Assembly (NCBI GenBank): GCA_013141115.1 | Contig: JABFRP010000003.1 | Coordinates: 248,001-312,000, forward strand | From: Ferruginibacter sp. | GTDB taxonomy: Bacteria; Bacteroidota; Bacteroidia; Chitinophagales; Chitinophagaceae | Length of the DNA: 64,000 nucleotides | Direction of reading: 5' to 3' | Part shown: one piece after another, positions 55,601 through 63,894 of the stretch | Position numbering within the stretch: the first letter of the stretch is position 1 | How the letters are laid out: each line of letters opens with the position of its first letter | The notes under the pieces: model-generated | What the model saw: only the letters and a program-made list of their open reading frames with translations | Database searches by the model: none | What the model was told of the DNA's origin: nothing | Position numbers and translations under genes: made by a program

Positions 55601-55825
55601 ACCAGCAATAGCATTATAATAAAACTGGTTACTAAAAAAACAAATGCTTTTAAAGCCAAATTGTATGATGCTAAAGGGCAATTGCTGAAAAATTTTACCA
55701 TTTCTCCGGAAGAGCTGGTAAGCGGAAAAATAGTTGATATTGCGACATTACCTGCCGGCAGTTATATTATTAGTATGACTGATAGTAATGGAGCTGTGGC
55801 TTTTGCCAGGTTTATGAAATTTTAA
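52628..55825 (+). CDS. Large T9SS type A sorting-domain surface protein
   Basis: A 1065-residue exported protein with a signal peptide (ending SNSGQ). The bulk is beta-rich, with cysteine-containing modules typical of SprB-like/Ig-like stalks (for example GGGGYYVYEI and GQYRVRVTGCNG near the start). Near residue 895 an FN3-like module appears (VQLNWQAEKEEDMERYEIEKS), followed by a type A sorting tail from about 980: LRISPNPTSNSIIIKL and LPAGSYIISM. T9SS export and cell-surface attachment are expected. Ligand unknown. Confidence 0.85.
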   Translation: MKNCTLLLVVLFFLLPKSNSGQCNYSNTLPISVGQIIVDTAFCPSGGKITLNNVTGGGGYYVYEIISGPVIRIIQSQNVFNALPAGQYRVRVTGCNGAIKDIWATVINKYSSISIYSWQQTIEKVSGLECGITNNGVYKITKPAFPGGSAPYRIQIASSTNFSAVPFEPGYDSTVFSGLNASAVYYVRITDACNNFQTTSFATPAATPVVPLSVPSLTFQRSYWTGSCSGNETMNIGFIDSATGTPYNVNNLYSNKVFWGNKNLPYLRIKIENSVNGYVYSDRHISVNNNSNLYSIYTNYQYNGETGLTAPGTGFVLYGFYTAATNTLPQMYPGSEFPANAPLKITIFFPGGTHCGTPVPAYTKTFLFNLGTHATTQPKITAISNNCSSSSGSYFRVDYNINFFQGKLSLVDPSPVYTVLKTDIVNPGSNTFSTLYYSPLIIGHTYRLILEDTCGRKDSSDIVYNPGGSLVPAPVIKDTVQVKYKCPANPNDTIYTILLKPLPAGYNIVSASIAGYGNVSVVAVPNWNGGTQTGFKLNKLLPPGTYTYKVAWLYQCQTDTIVNTITIIPEALTALYSRELILTSANSAMTCSANGFTAIEANVYLKNINTDYSFSYLRLTGVPNNYVFPLKQLSGSTVENINGSIYYYTILSGDTIKTGSGYSGIIINTGQEGTYTFAVDIRCPDGTLVETISKSITISSTTPYLPNTPSLKYANALICDGGGTEAKINMLPVGGTRPFYYEYKLETSSTYLPTGNGGADSVVVITPAPAPGTIYDIRVVDACGKTATSKVSIASFTGKFYIYQYPPDCINHPFDTRVTTSAITGAYYTWKRNGITIAEGYNLSGVTLTGITMDSISVTVNMFDCYTRTVSKIVVFTNPCGFIVLPLKNLNFFGNRFSATNVQLNWQAEKEEDMERYEIEKSVNGTLYNYLASIKAENAGMKYFYNDDETSELIFYRLKIIDKAGGITYSNIIKIENNIAAGLTLRISPNPTSNSIIIKLVTKKTNAFKAKLYDAKGQLLKNFTISPEELVSGKIVDIATLPAGSYIISMTDSNGAVAFARFMKF

Positions 55826-55966
55826 AAAATACTCAGTTAATAAAACAACGAAACCTTTCATCGGTATACCATTGATGAGCTTTTCCGGATGAAGCCGTAA
55901 CTGTAAGAGCTTTGGAAATGCTGAGATATAAATGAGACATAGTTTTTTTGTATTTGAATTTATTTT

Positions 55967-56446
55967 TTATTTTAAGTTGAAAGGATTCAACTCTTCATTA
56001 ACTTTTTGCCAGTCTTTATCCAAATGGGAAGTGTCTGTAATAGTCACCCAACTAATCAAGGGTAAAACGGAAATTACTTTTGCTACACGTTTGTTATAAC
56101 CTAAACCTCCCATATCCAGCAATTGTTGTGCAATATAGATATTTGGTTGTTTATTATTTCTGTATTCAACCGATGTGGTCCGCCATCCACTTGTAAATTT
56201 ATTTCCCATTGGGGTAAAAATGGCAGAGGTAATCAAGATGAAAAGTAAAATCGCTGGTGGTAAAAACTGAATTACAAGTTTGATCGTTTTATTTGTAATG
56301 CTGTTTGCTGCAAAAAAAGAAAGAAAAACGGTAAGGAAATAAACGGTATTGGTAAGCCAAAAATAATTGAAAGTTAGTGGCGTAAAAATAGATAGAAGAG
56401 ATAAGATGAAGCAAATTAAAAACAGCCAAAGTATTATTTTTTTCAT
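55967..56446 (-). CDS. Small membrane protein of unknown function
   Basis: A 159-residue protein with three hydrophobic segments at about residues 5-25, 30-48 and 55-78, then a soluble part ending in KVNEELNPFNLK. The motif LDMGGLGYNKRVAKV lies in the soluble part. No family is recognised. The gene is convergent with the T9SS protein gene ending at 55825. Confidence 0.65.
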   Translation of the reverse strand: MKKIILWLFLICFILSLLSIFTPLTFNYFWLTNTVYFLTVFLSFFAANSITNKTIKLVIQFLPPAILLFILITSAIFTPMGNKFTSGWRTTSVEYRNNKQPNIYIAQQLLDMGGLGYNKRVAKVISVLPLISWVTITDTSHLDKDWQKVNEELNPFNLK

Positions 56447-56496
56447 TGCTATAGTATTTAAAAGTACTGTGCAGCATCAATTATCCCGTTGCCATT

Positions 56497-56910
56497 TTAC
56501 TCTCCATCCACAATCTCACCATAATCCACCACTAACTCTTCACCGGCTTTAATATTTCTTACTGCTTCAAAATAATCGCCATCATTAATAGAAATAATAT
56601 TGGGTATATCGGCATGGTTTAAAAAAAGCGACACATCAATTTTCTTAAATCCATCATCGGGAATAAAATAATTTTCTTCATCGTACAAACAATAATTGCC
56701 TACAATAAATTGGGCATGGGGTGGTAGTGCTTCTATATCTGTTTTGGGTACAGTTATCCAGTTGTCGTTGGCATCCGGCTTGCTAAACATATCTCTGCAG
56801 CCTTGTGGTATATCTCTGATGGCAAATACACCAATACCTTCAATAGGCGAAGGCTTTAGCATTACAAAAGTATTGTTGCTGAGTTCGGCTAATAGTTCGG
56901 CTTTAGTCAT
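56497..56910 (-). CDS. SET-domain protein
   Basis: A 137-residue protein starting at ATG 56908-56910 (ten codons shorter than the full frame, because the longer start lies well inside the upstream gene). IEGIGVFAIRDIPQG, LNHADIPN and AGEELVVDYGE are the SET-domain motifs that bind S-adenosylmethionine and the target lysine. Bacterial members are rare but known; the target here is unknown. It overlaps the end of the lysoplasmalogenase gene by 8 bp. Confidence 0.8.
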   Translation of the reverse strand: MTKAELLAELSNNTFVMLKPSPIEGIGVFAIRDIPQGCRDMFSKPDANDNWITVPKTDIEALPPHAQFIVGNYCLYDEENYFIPDDGFKKIDVSLFLNHADIPNIISINDGDYFEAVRNIKAGEELVVDYGEIVDGE

Positions 56911-57589
56911 AGGGTAGTTGTTTAATAAAACCGGTGACAATAAAATATTGTGCGGCGCAATAGGTAAACATGATTAATACGCCTGCAAAAGCAAAGGGCT
57001 GATTAAATTTATTTAATGCCAGTAAAGAATCGGATAATACAAATAATGCTGCGCCCAGTAAATACAAAATATTGGCAGGGTTATTTACTTTTAAAAATAT
57101 ATGCAGGCTGCAAAGCAACATGCTGCAAATAACTGTTGCGTAAACTATCACCGGAATTTTAAGGTCGCCTAAATGAGGGTATAAAAATCCAACTAATGCT
57201 ACACCATAACAAATAATTACTACAACTAACCAGGGCTGTTTTTTTAGTAAGGATATATTTGCGGATGATACCTTTAAAAAATAAATGATATAGAAAATAT
57301 GAGTGGTTAAAAAAGCGGCTAACCCGAAAATAAAAAACAATGCATTCTTATTTTCAAACAACAGGAACATATCTCCCAGCCACGAAAAAACTAAACCGGT
57401 TAACAATAAATTTTTATGGGGTACAGCAGCTTTGGTAGCCAACAAAAGCACAAACAATGCAGGTATTAATAAAGGTTTTGCAATATAATGTACCGTTGAA
57501 ATACCGGCAACTATACCAATTATATCAGCCGCAACTACAATCCAAAAAAATATTGCCCATTGTATTTGTACCTTATTTTTCATCAGCAA
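56903..57589 (-). CDS. Lysoplasmalogenase (YhhN family)
   Basis: A 228-residue protein with about eight membrane segments. GLVFSWLGDMFLLFEN near residue 60 and LGAALFVLSDSLLALNKF near 175 are the YhhN/TMEM86 motifs with conserved acidic residues. It cleaves the vinyl ether bond of lysoplasmalogens in animals; the bacterial substrate may differ. Start ATG 57587-57589; a second Met two codons later is possible. Confidence 0.85.
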   Translation of the reverse strand: MLMKNKVQIQWAIFFWIVVAADIIGIVAGISTVHYIAKPLLIPALFVLLLATKAAVPHKNLLLTGLVFSWLGDMFLLFENKNALFFIFGLAAFLTTHIFYIIYFLKVSSANISLLKKQPWLVVVIICYGVALVGFLYPHLGDLKIPVIVYATVICSMLLCSLHIFLKVNNPANILYLLGAALFVLSDSLLALNKFNQPFAFAGVLIMFTYCAAQYFIVTGFIKQLPYD

Positions 57590-57606
57590 AAAACTTACCC
57601 AAGTGT

Positions 57607-58506
57607 TTACTTTAATTCAACATACGGCTTGCCGCCAAATAAAATCCTGACAGAGTCTCTTGCCTGAGCGGTATCAACAAGAGGTTTGGTAAGCGGCATT
57701 GCTACTTTGTAAGTAACTGAGTCGGCGGTATACAGTAATAATTTATAGCCGTAACGTGTTAACCTGTCGTATGCCTTTTGCGCCAGTACTAACGAAGGAT
57801 AATTTTTAATTACTACCTTAAAAGTATAACCCGGTGCCGTTACCGGTACTTGTTGTACAATACTGTCTGGTTTTAGCTGCAGCTTAGTACTATCCATTTT
57901 TGTAGTATCAGTTGCGGCAGGCGTTACTTGCTCGGCTGTATTGGCTTCAACAGAAGCTGTGTTGCTTTTTGTAGTTAAAAAATACCATGCTGCCCAGCTA
58001 ATGCCGGCAACAACAATAACAGCCGCAATTATGGCCACCAATTTTTTATTAACGGTAGATGGTTTTGCTTCGTTGGCAAAAGATACATCTTCTCTTTCTT
58101 TTTCTTTTAATTGTACAGTGGCATCTTCCACTTTGGTATTAATAAATTGACTGGGTATAAACTGGTAGCCACCTATCTGGCTTTTTTCCAATATACCAAT
58201 ACCTTCAATTTTAAGCGGCTTGCCAATGTGTAAAAACTGTGTGGCCAGCATTATGTACGATTCCAGATCGGCACTGGCCAAAGGCTTCATTTTACGGCTT
58301 TGCTGTACGATGTAATTAACCAGAGCATCATCTTCTGTTGCTTTAGGATTATATTCAAAAGAAACGGCGTTTTCGGGCAGTACAATATCTTTATCGCTAT
58401 CTGGTGGTAAAACAAAATCAGGCGATAGAGTAAATGTGCCTATACCCTGCAATGTAACTTTCTTGGCATTGTAAAAATGCTGTACCAGCAATTGTTCTAT
58501 TTTCAT
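57607..58506 (-). CDS. HU-CCDC81 and SPOR domain membrane protein
   Basis: A 299-residue protein. Two HU-like CCDC81-type domains fill about 1-140 (LVQHFYNAKKVTLQGIGTFTL; LKIEGIGILEKSQIGGYQF). One membrane segment is at about 160-182 (LVAIIAAVIVVAGISWAAWYFL). A Thr-rich linker and a C-terminal SPOR domain (about 225-299, PGYTFKVVIKNYPSLVLAQKAYDRL) follow. SPOR binds denuded peptidoglycan at division sites, suggesting a link between a cytoplasmic nucleic-acid-type domain and the septum. Confidence 0.85.
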   Translation of the reverse strand: MKIEQLLVQHFYNAKKVTLQGIGTFTLSPDFVLPPDSDKDIVLPENAVSFEYNPKATEDDALVNYIVQQSRKMKPLASADLESYIMLATQFLHIGKPLKIEGIGILEKSQIGGYQFIPSQFINTKVEDATVQLKEKEREDVSFANEAKPSTVNKKLVAIIAAVIVVAGISWAAWYFLTTKSNTASVEANTAEQVTPAATDTTKMDSTKLQLKPDSIVQQVPVTAPGYTFKVVIKNYPSLVLAQKAYDRLTRYGYKLLLYTADSVTYKVAMPLTKPLVDTAQARDSVRILFGGKPYVELK

Positions 58507-58572
58507 TCTTTGGAGTTAAAGTAAGGGCTACAAGATATTTAAAATATAGCAAACTTGTACATTCAATTGCTG

Positions 58573-58580
58573 TAGTTTTG
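58573..58580 (+). promoter_or_regulatory. -7 box upstream of the 58585 gene
   Basis: TAGTTTTG is an exact TANNTTTG match only 4 bp before the ATG at 58585, suggesting a very short or absent leader. A TTG lies 16 bp upstream, slightly too close for an ideal -33. Confidence 0.5.
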
Positions 58581-58584
58581 CAGC

Positions 58585-59007
58585 ATGATTACCGACAAAG
58601 ACAGAAAATTTATAATTTATTGGGAGGAGGTAAGAGAGCGGGAGAGCAGTTTTAAACACAAAATGTTGTCTGGTTTGCCTATGGCATTAATGTTTGGCTT
58701 GCCCATTTTACTTTTTTTTGGAGTGGTAAAAATATTTTTTCCGGCATGGTTTACCACAGCCTCTCATAAACAAACAGAGATACCATTGCCTGAGTGGTCG
58801 GCAAAGTTTATGAAATTATCTTCCGGGGATATTACCGCCACTTTTATTGCTGTGGTTATAGTTATACTTTTCTTCTCGTACTTTCGCATGCAATACAAAT
58901 GGGAAATGAACGAACAACTGTACAAGGAATTAAAAAGCAAAGAAAAAAAGCAGCCGGTGCAGCATTGTAGCCCTTCATCATCTCTTAACTTTAAACTTTC
59001 AATTTAA
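58585..59007 (+). CDS. Two-TM membrane protein of unknown function
   Basis: A 140-residue protein with a charged N-terminus (DKDRKFIIYWEEVRERES), membrane segments at about 29-50 and 92-110, and a basic C-terminus (KELKSKEKKQP). No family is recognised. It is 6 bp upstream of the FKBP gene and probably co-transcribed with it and sdaA. Confidence 0.7.
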   Translation: MITDKDRKFIIYWEEVRERESSFKHKMLSGLPMALMFGLPILLFFGVVKIFFPAWFTTASHKQTEIPLPEWSAKFMKLSSGDITATFIAVVIVILFFSYFRMQYKWEMNEQLYKELKSKEKKQPVQHCSPSSSLNFKLSI

Positions 59008-59013
59008 AAAAAT

Positions 59014-59493
59014 ATGCTAAGAAAATTATTGGTTTTTGTATCATTTGTTATCGTGTTTACATCCTGTGTAAAATCACCAACCGAAATTAATTGTACACCC
59101 AACAACACTGGTGTGCCCACAGCTGCTGAAATAGCTTCGTTGCAAGCTTATCTTACCAGTAAGTCAATTACCGCTACACAAGATCCCGGAGGATTTTTTT
59201 ATATCATTGTTGCACCGGGCACCGGAGTAAATCCTACACTTACCTCTAAAGTAACTGTAAAATATACCGGCACATTAGAAAATGGCACCGTGTTCGATCA
59301 AAATTCAACCGGAACAACCTTTACATTATCAGGGTTGATCTTAGGTTGGCAAAGAGGACTTCCTTTAATTAAAAAGGGAGGATCAATCACTTTATTTTTA
59401 CCGCCATCTTTGGGTTACGGTTGTTCCTCATCAGGTGCAATTCCTCCCGGATCAAACACTATCTTTACTATAGATCTAGTAGATGTTCAATAA
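59014..59493 (+). CDS. FKBP-type peptidyl-prolyl isomerase lipoprotein
   Basis: A 159-residue protein with a lipoprotein signal (IVFTSCVKS). The FKBP domain occupies about 62-158: [48 protein letters not shown] and [12 protein letters not shown]. Active-site residues (Asp of VFDQ, Trp of GWQRG) are present. A periplasmic folding catalyst. The stop is 14 bp before the TTG start of sdaA. Confidence 0.92.
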   Translation: MLRKLLVFVSFVIVFTSCVKSPTEINCTPNNTGVPTAAEIASLQAYLTSKSITATQDPGGFFYIIVAPGTGVNPTLTSKVTVKYTGTLENGTVFDQNSTGTTFTLSGLILGWQRGLPLIKKGGSITLFLPPSLGYGCSSSGAIPPGSNTIFTIDLVDVQ

Positions 59494-59507
59494 ATAAATT
59501 ATTTCTA

Positions 59508-60935
59508 TTGAGTCACGAAGCCATATCGGTATTTGATATGTTTAAAATAGGTGTTGGCCCGTCAAGCAGCCACACACTTGGCCCGTGGCGTGCGGCGCAG
59601 CGCTTTACCCTTTCTTTACAGCAACAAAATATTTTGTACAAAGTAAAAAGTATTGAAGTGTTGCTGTATGGCTCATTAGCAAAAACGGGTGTGGGCCATG
59701 GCACAGATGTGGCAGTGCAATTAGGTTTATGTGGCGAAGATCCGGTTACATTTGATGTAGATAATATTACCGCTAAGATGGATGATATTAAAGCAATGAA
59801 AAAATTATTGCTTGGCGGGTTACACGAAATTGATTTTGATCCTAAAGAAGATATAGAGTTTTTATACAGTGAAAGTTTACCCTTTCACCCTAATGCATTA
59901 ACCTTTTTGGTTAAACTGCATGATGATACTTCGCTTGCAGAAACTTATTATTCCATTGGCGGCGGTTTTGTAAAAAAAGAAGGAGAGGATAGTAATGCAA
60001 AAGATGAAGTAACACTGCCTTTTCCAATAAATACTGCGGATGAATTGCTGCACTGGTGCATGAAGACCGGACTTAACGTTAGTGATGTGGTACTGGAAAA
60101 TGAAAGCAGCTGGAGAGCGGAAGCAGCAACCAAAGCAGGGGTATTAAACATCTGGAGTGTAATGGCCGCCTGCATTTACAGAGGTTGCCACACCGAAGGT
60201 ATGTTGCCCGGCGGATTAAATGTAAAAAGGCGTGGCGCCGGATTGAATAAAAAATTAATGAACGGCCGCAGTTACAACGATTACAACAGTTGGCTGGCCA
60301 CCATACGTCAGGGCGGTACAGATTTTAAATACATTTTAGATTGGGTAAGCTGTTTTGCGTTGGCAGTAAATGAAGAGAATGCCAGCTTTGGCAGAGTGGT
60401 AACTGCACCTACTAACGGTGCGGCAGGAGTGATACCCGCAGTGCTGCAATATTATATAGCTTTTTGCGATGGCAACAGCAACGAAAAAATAATTCAGTTT
60501 TTATTAACTGCCGCCGAAGTGGGCAGCATATTTAAAAAAGGCGCCACTATTTCTGCGGCTATGGGAGGCTGCCAGGCCGAGATTGGTGTTAGCAGCGCCA
60601 TGGCTGCTGCTGCACTTACGGAATGTATGGGTGGTACACAGCGCCAAACCTTAATGGCTGCCGAAATTGCTATGGAACACCACCTGGGTTTAACCTGCGA
60701 TCCTATTGGCGGGCTGGTGCAAATTCCCTGCATAGAAAGAAATACCATGGGTGCCATTAAAGCTATTACTGCCAGCCAGCTCGCTTTACAAAGCACTCCC
60801 GATTATGCTAAAGTAAGTTTAGATGGTGTGGTAAAAACCATGTGGCAAACGGCTTTAGATATGAATAGTAAATACAAAGAAACTGCTGATGGCGGGTTGG
60901 CTGTAAATGTGCCGATTAGTTTGAGTGAGTGTTAA
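59508..60935 (+). CDS. sdaA: L-serine ammonia-lyase, iron-sulfur, single chain
   Basis: A 475-residue enzyme turning L-serine into pyruvate and ammonia. The start is taken at TTG 59508 (giving [22 protein letters not shown], matching the family N-terminus); ATG 59538 would cut into it. [21 protein letters not shown] is the beta-domain substrate segment. The C-terminal alpha domain has [20 protein letters not shown] and [15 protein letters not shown], with the cysteines that hold the 4Fe-4S cluster. Normal length. Confidence 0.92.
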   Translation: MSHEAISVFDMFKIGVGPSSSHTLGPWRAAQRFTLSLQQQNILYKVKSIEVLLYGSLAKTGVGHGTDVAVQLGLCGEDPVTFDVDNITAKMDDIKAMKKLLLGGLHEIDFDPKEDIEFLYSESLPFHPNALTFLVKLHDDTSLAETYYSIGGGFVKKEGEDSNAKDEVTLPFPINTADELLHWCMKTGLNVSDVVLENESSWRAEAATKAGVLNIWSVMAACIYRGCHTEGMLPGGLNVKRRGAGLNKKLMNGRSYNDYNSWLATIRQGGTDFKYILDWVSCFALAVNEENASFGRVVTAPTNGAAGVIPAVLQYYIAFCDGNSNEKIIQFLLTAAEVGSIFKKGATISAAMGGCQAEIGVSSAMAAAALTECMGGTQRQTLMAAEIAMEHHLGLTCDPIGGLVQIPCIERNTMGAIKAITASQLALQSTPDYAKVSLDGVVKTMWQTALDMNSKYKETADGGLAVNVPISLSEC

Positions 60936-60944
60936 AGTTCACAG

Positions 60945-61004
60945 GTAAATAAAGTTCATAAAGTAAATGAGGTAACCAGCGTAAAAACTTTATTTACTTT
61001 TTAT
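60945..61004. terminator. Inverted repeat between convergent sdaA and smpB
   Basis: GTAAATAAAGTT (60945-60956) and AACTTTATTTAC (60986-60997) form a perfect 12-bp pair. A second AAAGTAAAT (60960-60968) can pair with ATTTACTTT (60992-61000), so two alternatives compete. A T-run follows on the plus strand. Confidence 0.6.
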
Positions 61005-61021
61005 ACTTCTTTTACCCAGCT

Positions 61022-61459
61022 TTAAATCCCATACTTCCTTTTAATATCCCTGTCGTTCTCTCTTTCCTTTATAGTTTCTCTTTTATCATATAATTTTTTG
61101 CCTTTGCCCAAACCGATCTCCATTTTAAAAATACCTTTTTCAGTTAAAAATATTTTTAACGGAATGATGGAATAGCCCTTTTCTTTTATTTTATTTTCCA
61201 GCTTGCGTAGTTCTCTTCTGTTCAGCAACAATTTTCTTTCCTGCAGGGGTTCGTGGTTGCTGTAAGTGCCAAAGCTGTATTCGGAAATGTGCAGGCTTTT
61301 TACAAACAGCTCACCATTTTCAAATAAGCAATAGCTATCGTTAAAGCTGGCTTTGCCGGCACGCAGGCTTTTTATCTCGGTGCCTTGCAGTACAAGGCCG
61401 GCAATATATTTATCTTCAAAAAAATACTCGTGGTATGCTTTTCTGTTACTGATCTCCAA
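61022..61459 (-). CDS. smpB: SsrA-binding protein SmpB
   Basis: A 145-residue tmRNA partner in trans-translation. NRKAYHEYFFEDKYIAGLVLQGTEIKSLRAGKASFNDSY in parts (residues 5-43) and the C-terminal KKLYDKRETIKERENDRDIKRK tail are typical. Start codon TTG 61457-61459; no ATG nearby. The -7 box TACCTTTG is at 61475-61482. The tmRNA gene itself is not in this window. Confidence 0.94.
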   Translation of the reverse strand: MEISNRKAYHEYFFEDKYIAGLVLQGTEIKSLRAGKASFNDSYCLFENGELFVKSLHISEYSFGTYSNHEPLQERKLLLNRRELRKLENKIKEKGYSIIPLKIFLTEKGIFKMEIGLGKGKKLYDKRETIKERENDRDIKRKYGI

Positions 61460-61474
61460 TGCGGTTGTTTTTTA

Positions 61475-61482
61475 CAAAGGTA
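61475..61482 (-). promoter_or_regulatory. -7 box of smpB
   Basis: TACCTTTG on the minus strand, exact match to TANNTTTG, 15 bp before the TTG start. Upstream lies a spacer of repeated GGTTTATTGG-type words. Confidence 0.55.
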
Positions 61483-61580
61483 AATTGGTTTATTGGTTTA
61501 ATGGTTAATTTGTTAACTGGTTTATTGGTGTAATTGGAGCCTTTAATTCGTGTAATTCGTTCTTCTAATTCGTGTAATAC

Positions 61581-62552
61581 TTATAATGAAACCCCCACAC
61601 TTATGCCGCCCCAGCGGTGGTATTTACCGGTACGGAATTCTTTGGTAAGCAAAGATTGGGTGTAGGAGAGGTACAGCTTTTTAAAATTTACTATTACACC
61701 GGCATCTGCCTGAAAAGTAACCCTGGTAATATCATTGGCGGCAATAGTGTAAGGACTTTTGCGGTTGAATAATCCGCCCTGCATAGTGGCATCGTAGCCA
61801 ATAAAATGTACACGGCTTTGTCCGTATAAATAATACTCCGCTTTTGCTTTTTTTATAACCGGCATAAATCGTTTATTAAAACGGCCCGCCATAAAATTAA
61901 ATCCGCCGCTGAGTTTATCATTTAATGTTCCAGCTCTTGCTTCGGCAGTAGTGTTCAGTAAAAAATGATTGCCTGCAGCAAACAATTGTTTTTCGTAATT
62001 TATCTGGTAGTTGAGAATGATATCATTTTTAATTTGGTGCTGCCAGCCATGCGGCAATGGATTTTTTAACCAGCGGTGAATATTGTATTGAAAATCGTAG
62101 CCCAGCGCTGCTTTGCCCATTACACCAATGCTTAATGCAGTTGATACTTGTTGCTTACGTACCTCATCTACCTGAATTAAAAATGTTTTAAAAGAAATGT
62201 TGGCGTTAAACGGCCTGTCGCCATACAAGATACTATCGCTGGCAATGCTGGTAGGCGTGTAGCCAAATAAATTAAATGTTAGCCCATACTGCGGCGTGGT
62301 GGTAAAAGGCTTCAATAATAATTTTGCCAGAGGAATTTTTTTTATTGAAGGATGTACGTACTCAAAAGTTATTCCCTGTGTATAATATTCATCTGTTTTA
62401 GTAAAATAATCATTATCGTAGTGAAAACGGAAATAACTGTTGCGGTTGATATTTCTAAAGGTGGAACTGTTATTGATTAGTTGTGCGTTTGTGGTGCAGG
62501 CACAACAAATTAGTAGAATTGTAAGGACTATTTTTGAGAATGATTTTATCAC
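61581..62552 (-). CDS. LpxR-family outer-membrane lipid A deacylase-like protein
   Basis: A 323-residue protein with a signal peptide (CACTTNAQ) and beta-barrel composition. FRFHYDNDYFTKTDEYYTQGITFEYVHPS near residue 42 is the LpxR signature (NDxxxxTDxxYTxG) containing active-site residues. LpxR removes the 3'-acyloxyacyl group of lipid A in enteric bacteria; here the family name does not prove the same substrate. Confidence 0.85.
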   Translation of the reverse strand: MIKSFSKIVLTILLICCACTTNAQLINNSSTFRNINRNSYFRFHYDNDYFTKTDEYYTQGITFEYVHPSIKKIPLAKLLLKPFTTTPQYGLTFNLFGYTPTSIASDSILYGDRPFNANISFKTFLIQVDEVRKQQVSTALSIGVMGKAALGYDFQYNIHRWLKNPLPHGWQHQIKNDIILNYQINYEKQLFAAGNHFLLNTTAEARAGTLNDKLSGGFNFMAGRFNKRFMPVIKKAKAEYYLYGQSRVHFIGYDATMQGGLFNRKSPYTIAANDITRVTFQADAGVIVNFKKLYLSYTQSLLTKEFRTGKYHRWGGISVGVSL

Positions 62553-62624
62553 GAAGAGATTTACGGATAAAGGGAGAGGGCGGATGTGGGGAACTGTTTT
62601 ATGTAGAGGCGCAACTTTTTTGTG

Positions 62625-63584
62625 TCAAGCCAATTTTAGGTTTATAAATGTCAAATGTGCTTCTATGTTTTTGTATTTGTCTGTCGAGTGTTGTAATTTA
62701 AAGCGAAATTCATTTGGAATATACTTTTCTCTTTTGTCAAAATTGAAGTGTTCCGTTAAATACTTTTCAGTTTCGTTAAGTATTGCAGTGAAGTCAGAGT
62801 TGTAGCAAAACATAATAATCCCTGAATAATTGTTATGCCAACTTAAATATCCTTGCAATTGTGTGATTGCCTCTTCAAGTGTTTTAATACCACCCCAAAC
62901 TTTGAGTTCAAAAATATGTTCATTTAGTCCATCCTTGGTTCTAACAAGTATGTCTGTTTTTCCTTTACAGTTTTTTGCTTCTGCATTTCCTCGCCCTCTA
63001 AAAGTCACGTTTAATGGCATAAGCATTCTGTCTCTAATATTCTCTTCTTTGAGGTCTTGAAACTGGTCTGGTCGTCTTTGCATATCTGCTGTCAAGAACT
63101 GCATCGACTTGATTAGCTTCTCAAACTGAAATTGGTCAATATTTTTTTTGCTTGAAATACTCTGTTTTTTTGCGGCGCCAAATTTTTCTTTTATCCATTC
63201 GTCAAAATTGCCTTCGCTTGCAAAAGCTGCAATATTTTTATTAGCACAAGCCTCTCTTAATTTATAAATCCCTGTCGGTCCATAACCACCATAATAATTT
63301 GCCCCACAATCGTGTGCGATAAACCACTCGTCAGCCAATTTAATTGCAACGTGAATAATGGCAGGTTCTTCATCAACATTACCATGAGAAAGAAATATTT
63401 TGTAAAAGTCGTTTGCTCGCTGTGAAAACCATTCTAATCCTTCTAGACAATTCCAAATTTCAGTCGGATCAACTACTTCATGGAATTCGTAATACAAAAT
63501 ATTTGTGTATTGTCCTCCATTTATGAGTTCAGCAAATCTGTATGAATTATTTGTTATGATTGATATGTCGTGGTATGTCGTCAT
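62625..63584 (-). CDS. PD-(D/E)XK-type nuclease-like protein
   Basis: A 319-residue soluble protein. ATG 63582-63584 is preferred; the upstream ATG at 63603-63605 lies inside a perfect -7 box. The N-terminal half has no recognised domain. The C-terminal half contains GKTDILVRTKDGLNEHIFELKVWGG, a restriction-nuclease-like D...ExK core (TDILV ... FELK), followed by TLEEAITQLQGYLSWH (QxxxY-type helix). The family suggests DNA or RNA cleavage or a remnant of a restriction or defence module. The gene is AT-rich, next to an inverted-repeat element, with an operator-like palindrome at its promoter. Confidence 0.65.
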   Translation of the reverse strand: MTTYHDISIITNNSYRFAELINGGQYTNILYYEFHEVVDPTEIWNCLEGLEWFSQRANDFYKIFLSHGNVDEEPAIIHVAIKLADEWFIAHDCGANYYGGYGPTGIYKLREACANKNIAAFASEGNFDEWIKEKFGAAKKQSISSKKNIDQFQFEKLIKSMQFLTADMQRRPDQFQDLKEENIRDRMLMPLNVTFRGRGNAEAKNCKGKTDILVRTKDGLNEHIFELKVWGGIKTLEEAITQLQGYLSWHNNYSGIIMFCYNSDFTAILNETEKYLTEHFNFDKREKYIPNEFRFKLQHSTDKYKNIEAHLTFINLKLA

Positions 63585-63598
63585 AAGGTTGTTGCCAA

Positions 63599-63606
63599 CA
63601 AACATA
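63599..63606 (-). promoter_or_regulatory. -7 box of the nuclease-like gene
   Basis: TATGTTTG on the minus strand is an exact TANNTTTG match. It contains the upstream candidate ATG, which is why the internal start at 63584 is chosen. Confidence 0.55.
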
Positions 63607-63607
63607 T

Positions 63608-63625
63608 GTATTTCCGCTGAAATAC
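63608..63625. promoter_or_regulatory. Operator-like palindrome at the nuclease-gene promoter
   Basis: GTATTTC-cgct-GAAATAC is a perfect 7-bp inverted repeat with a 4-bp spacer. It lies directly upstream of the -7 box, in the gap where a repressor would block the promoter. Confidence 0.55.
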
Positions 63626-63701
63626 GCTACTTTTTTGCATAAAACAATATTTACATGTATAGCGTTAAACAAAGCCTCATAAAAAAGCGTCACTGATATT
63701 G

Positions 63702-63894
63702 GCCTCGGTTCGTGTCTTACGAAACGTTCGCTACAATCTTCGCTATTATTTTCGCTTGGTTTTTTATTGGGATCGATTATTTTATTTTACCCAAATCAAA
63801 TGTGCTGTGTTAAGAACTGGTTGTTTTTATTGACTGTCTATTATTGCAGAACTTGAGGATTGTGGCGAACGTTTCGTGAGACACGAACCGAGGC
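63702..63894. repeat. 193-bp element with 37-bp inverted terminal repeats
   Basis: Arms 63702-63738 and 63858-63894 match in 35 of 37 positions when inverted (arm core ACGAAACGTTCGC; outer end GCCTCGGTTCGTGTCT). The right arm contains the small hairpin TCGTG-aga-CACGA and both arms hold a partial hairpin around CGAA/TTCG. The 119-bp middle has no coding frame. It fits a MITE/REP-like element or a recombination site. The remaining 395-bp end region also has an 8-bp pair TTAGGATT / AATCCTAA (63942-63978). Confidence 0.75.

Noticed and set aside
63585-63605. Upstream ATG of the nuclease-like gene
   Set aside because: It lies inside the -7 box TATGTTTG, so it would not be transcribed in full; ATG at 63584 is used.
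63702-63894. Integron attC site
   Set aside because: I could not identify paired RYYYAAC/GTTRRRY boxes in the right positions, and no integrase is present in the window.
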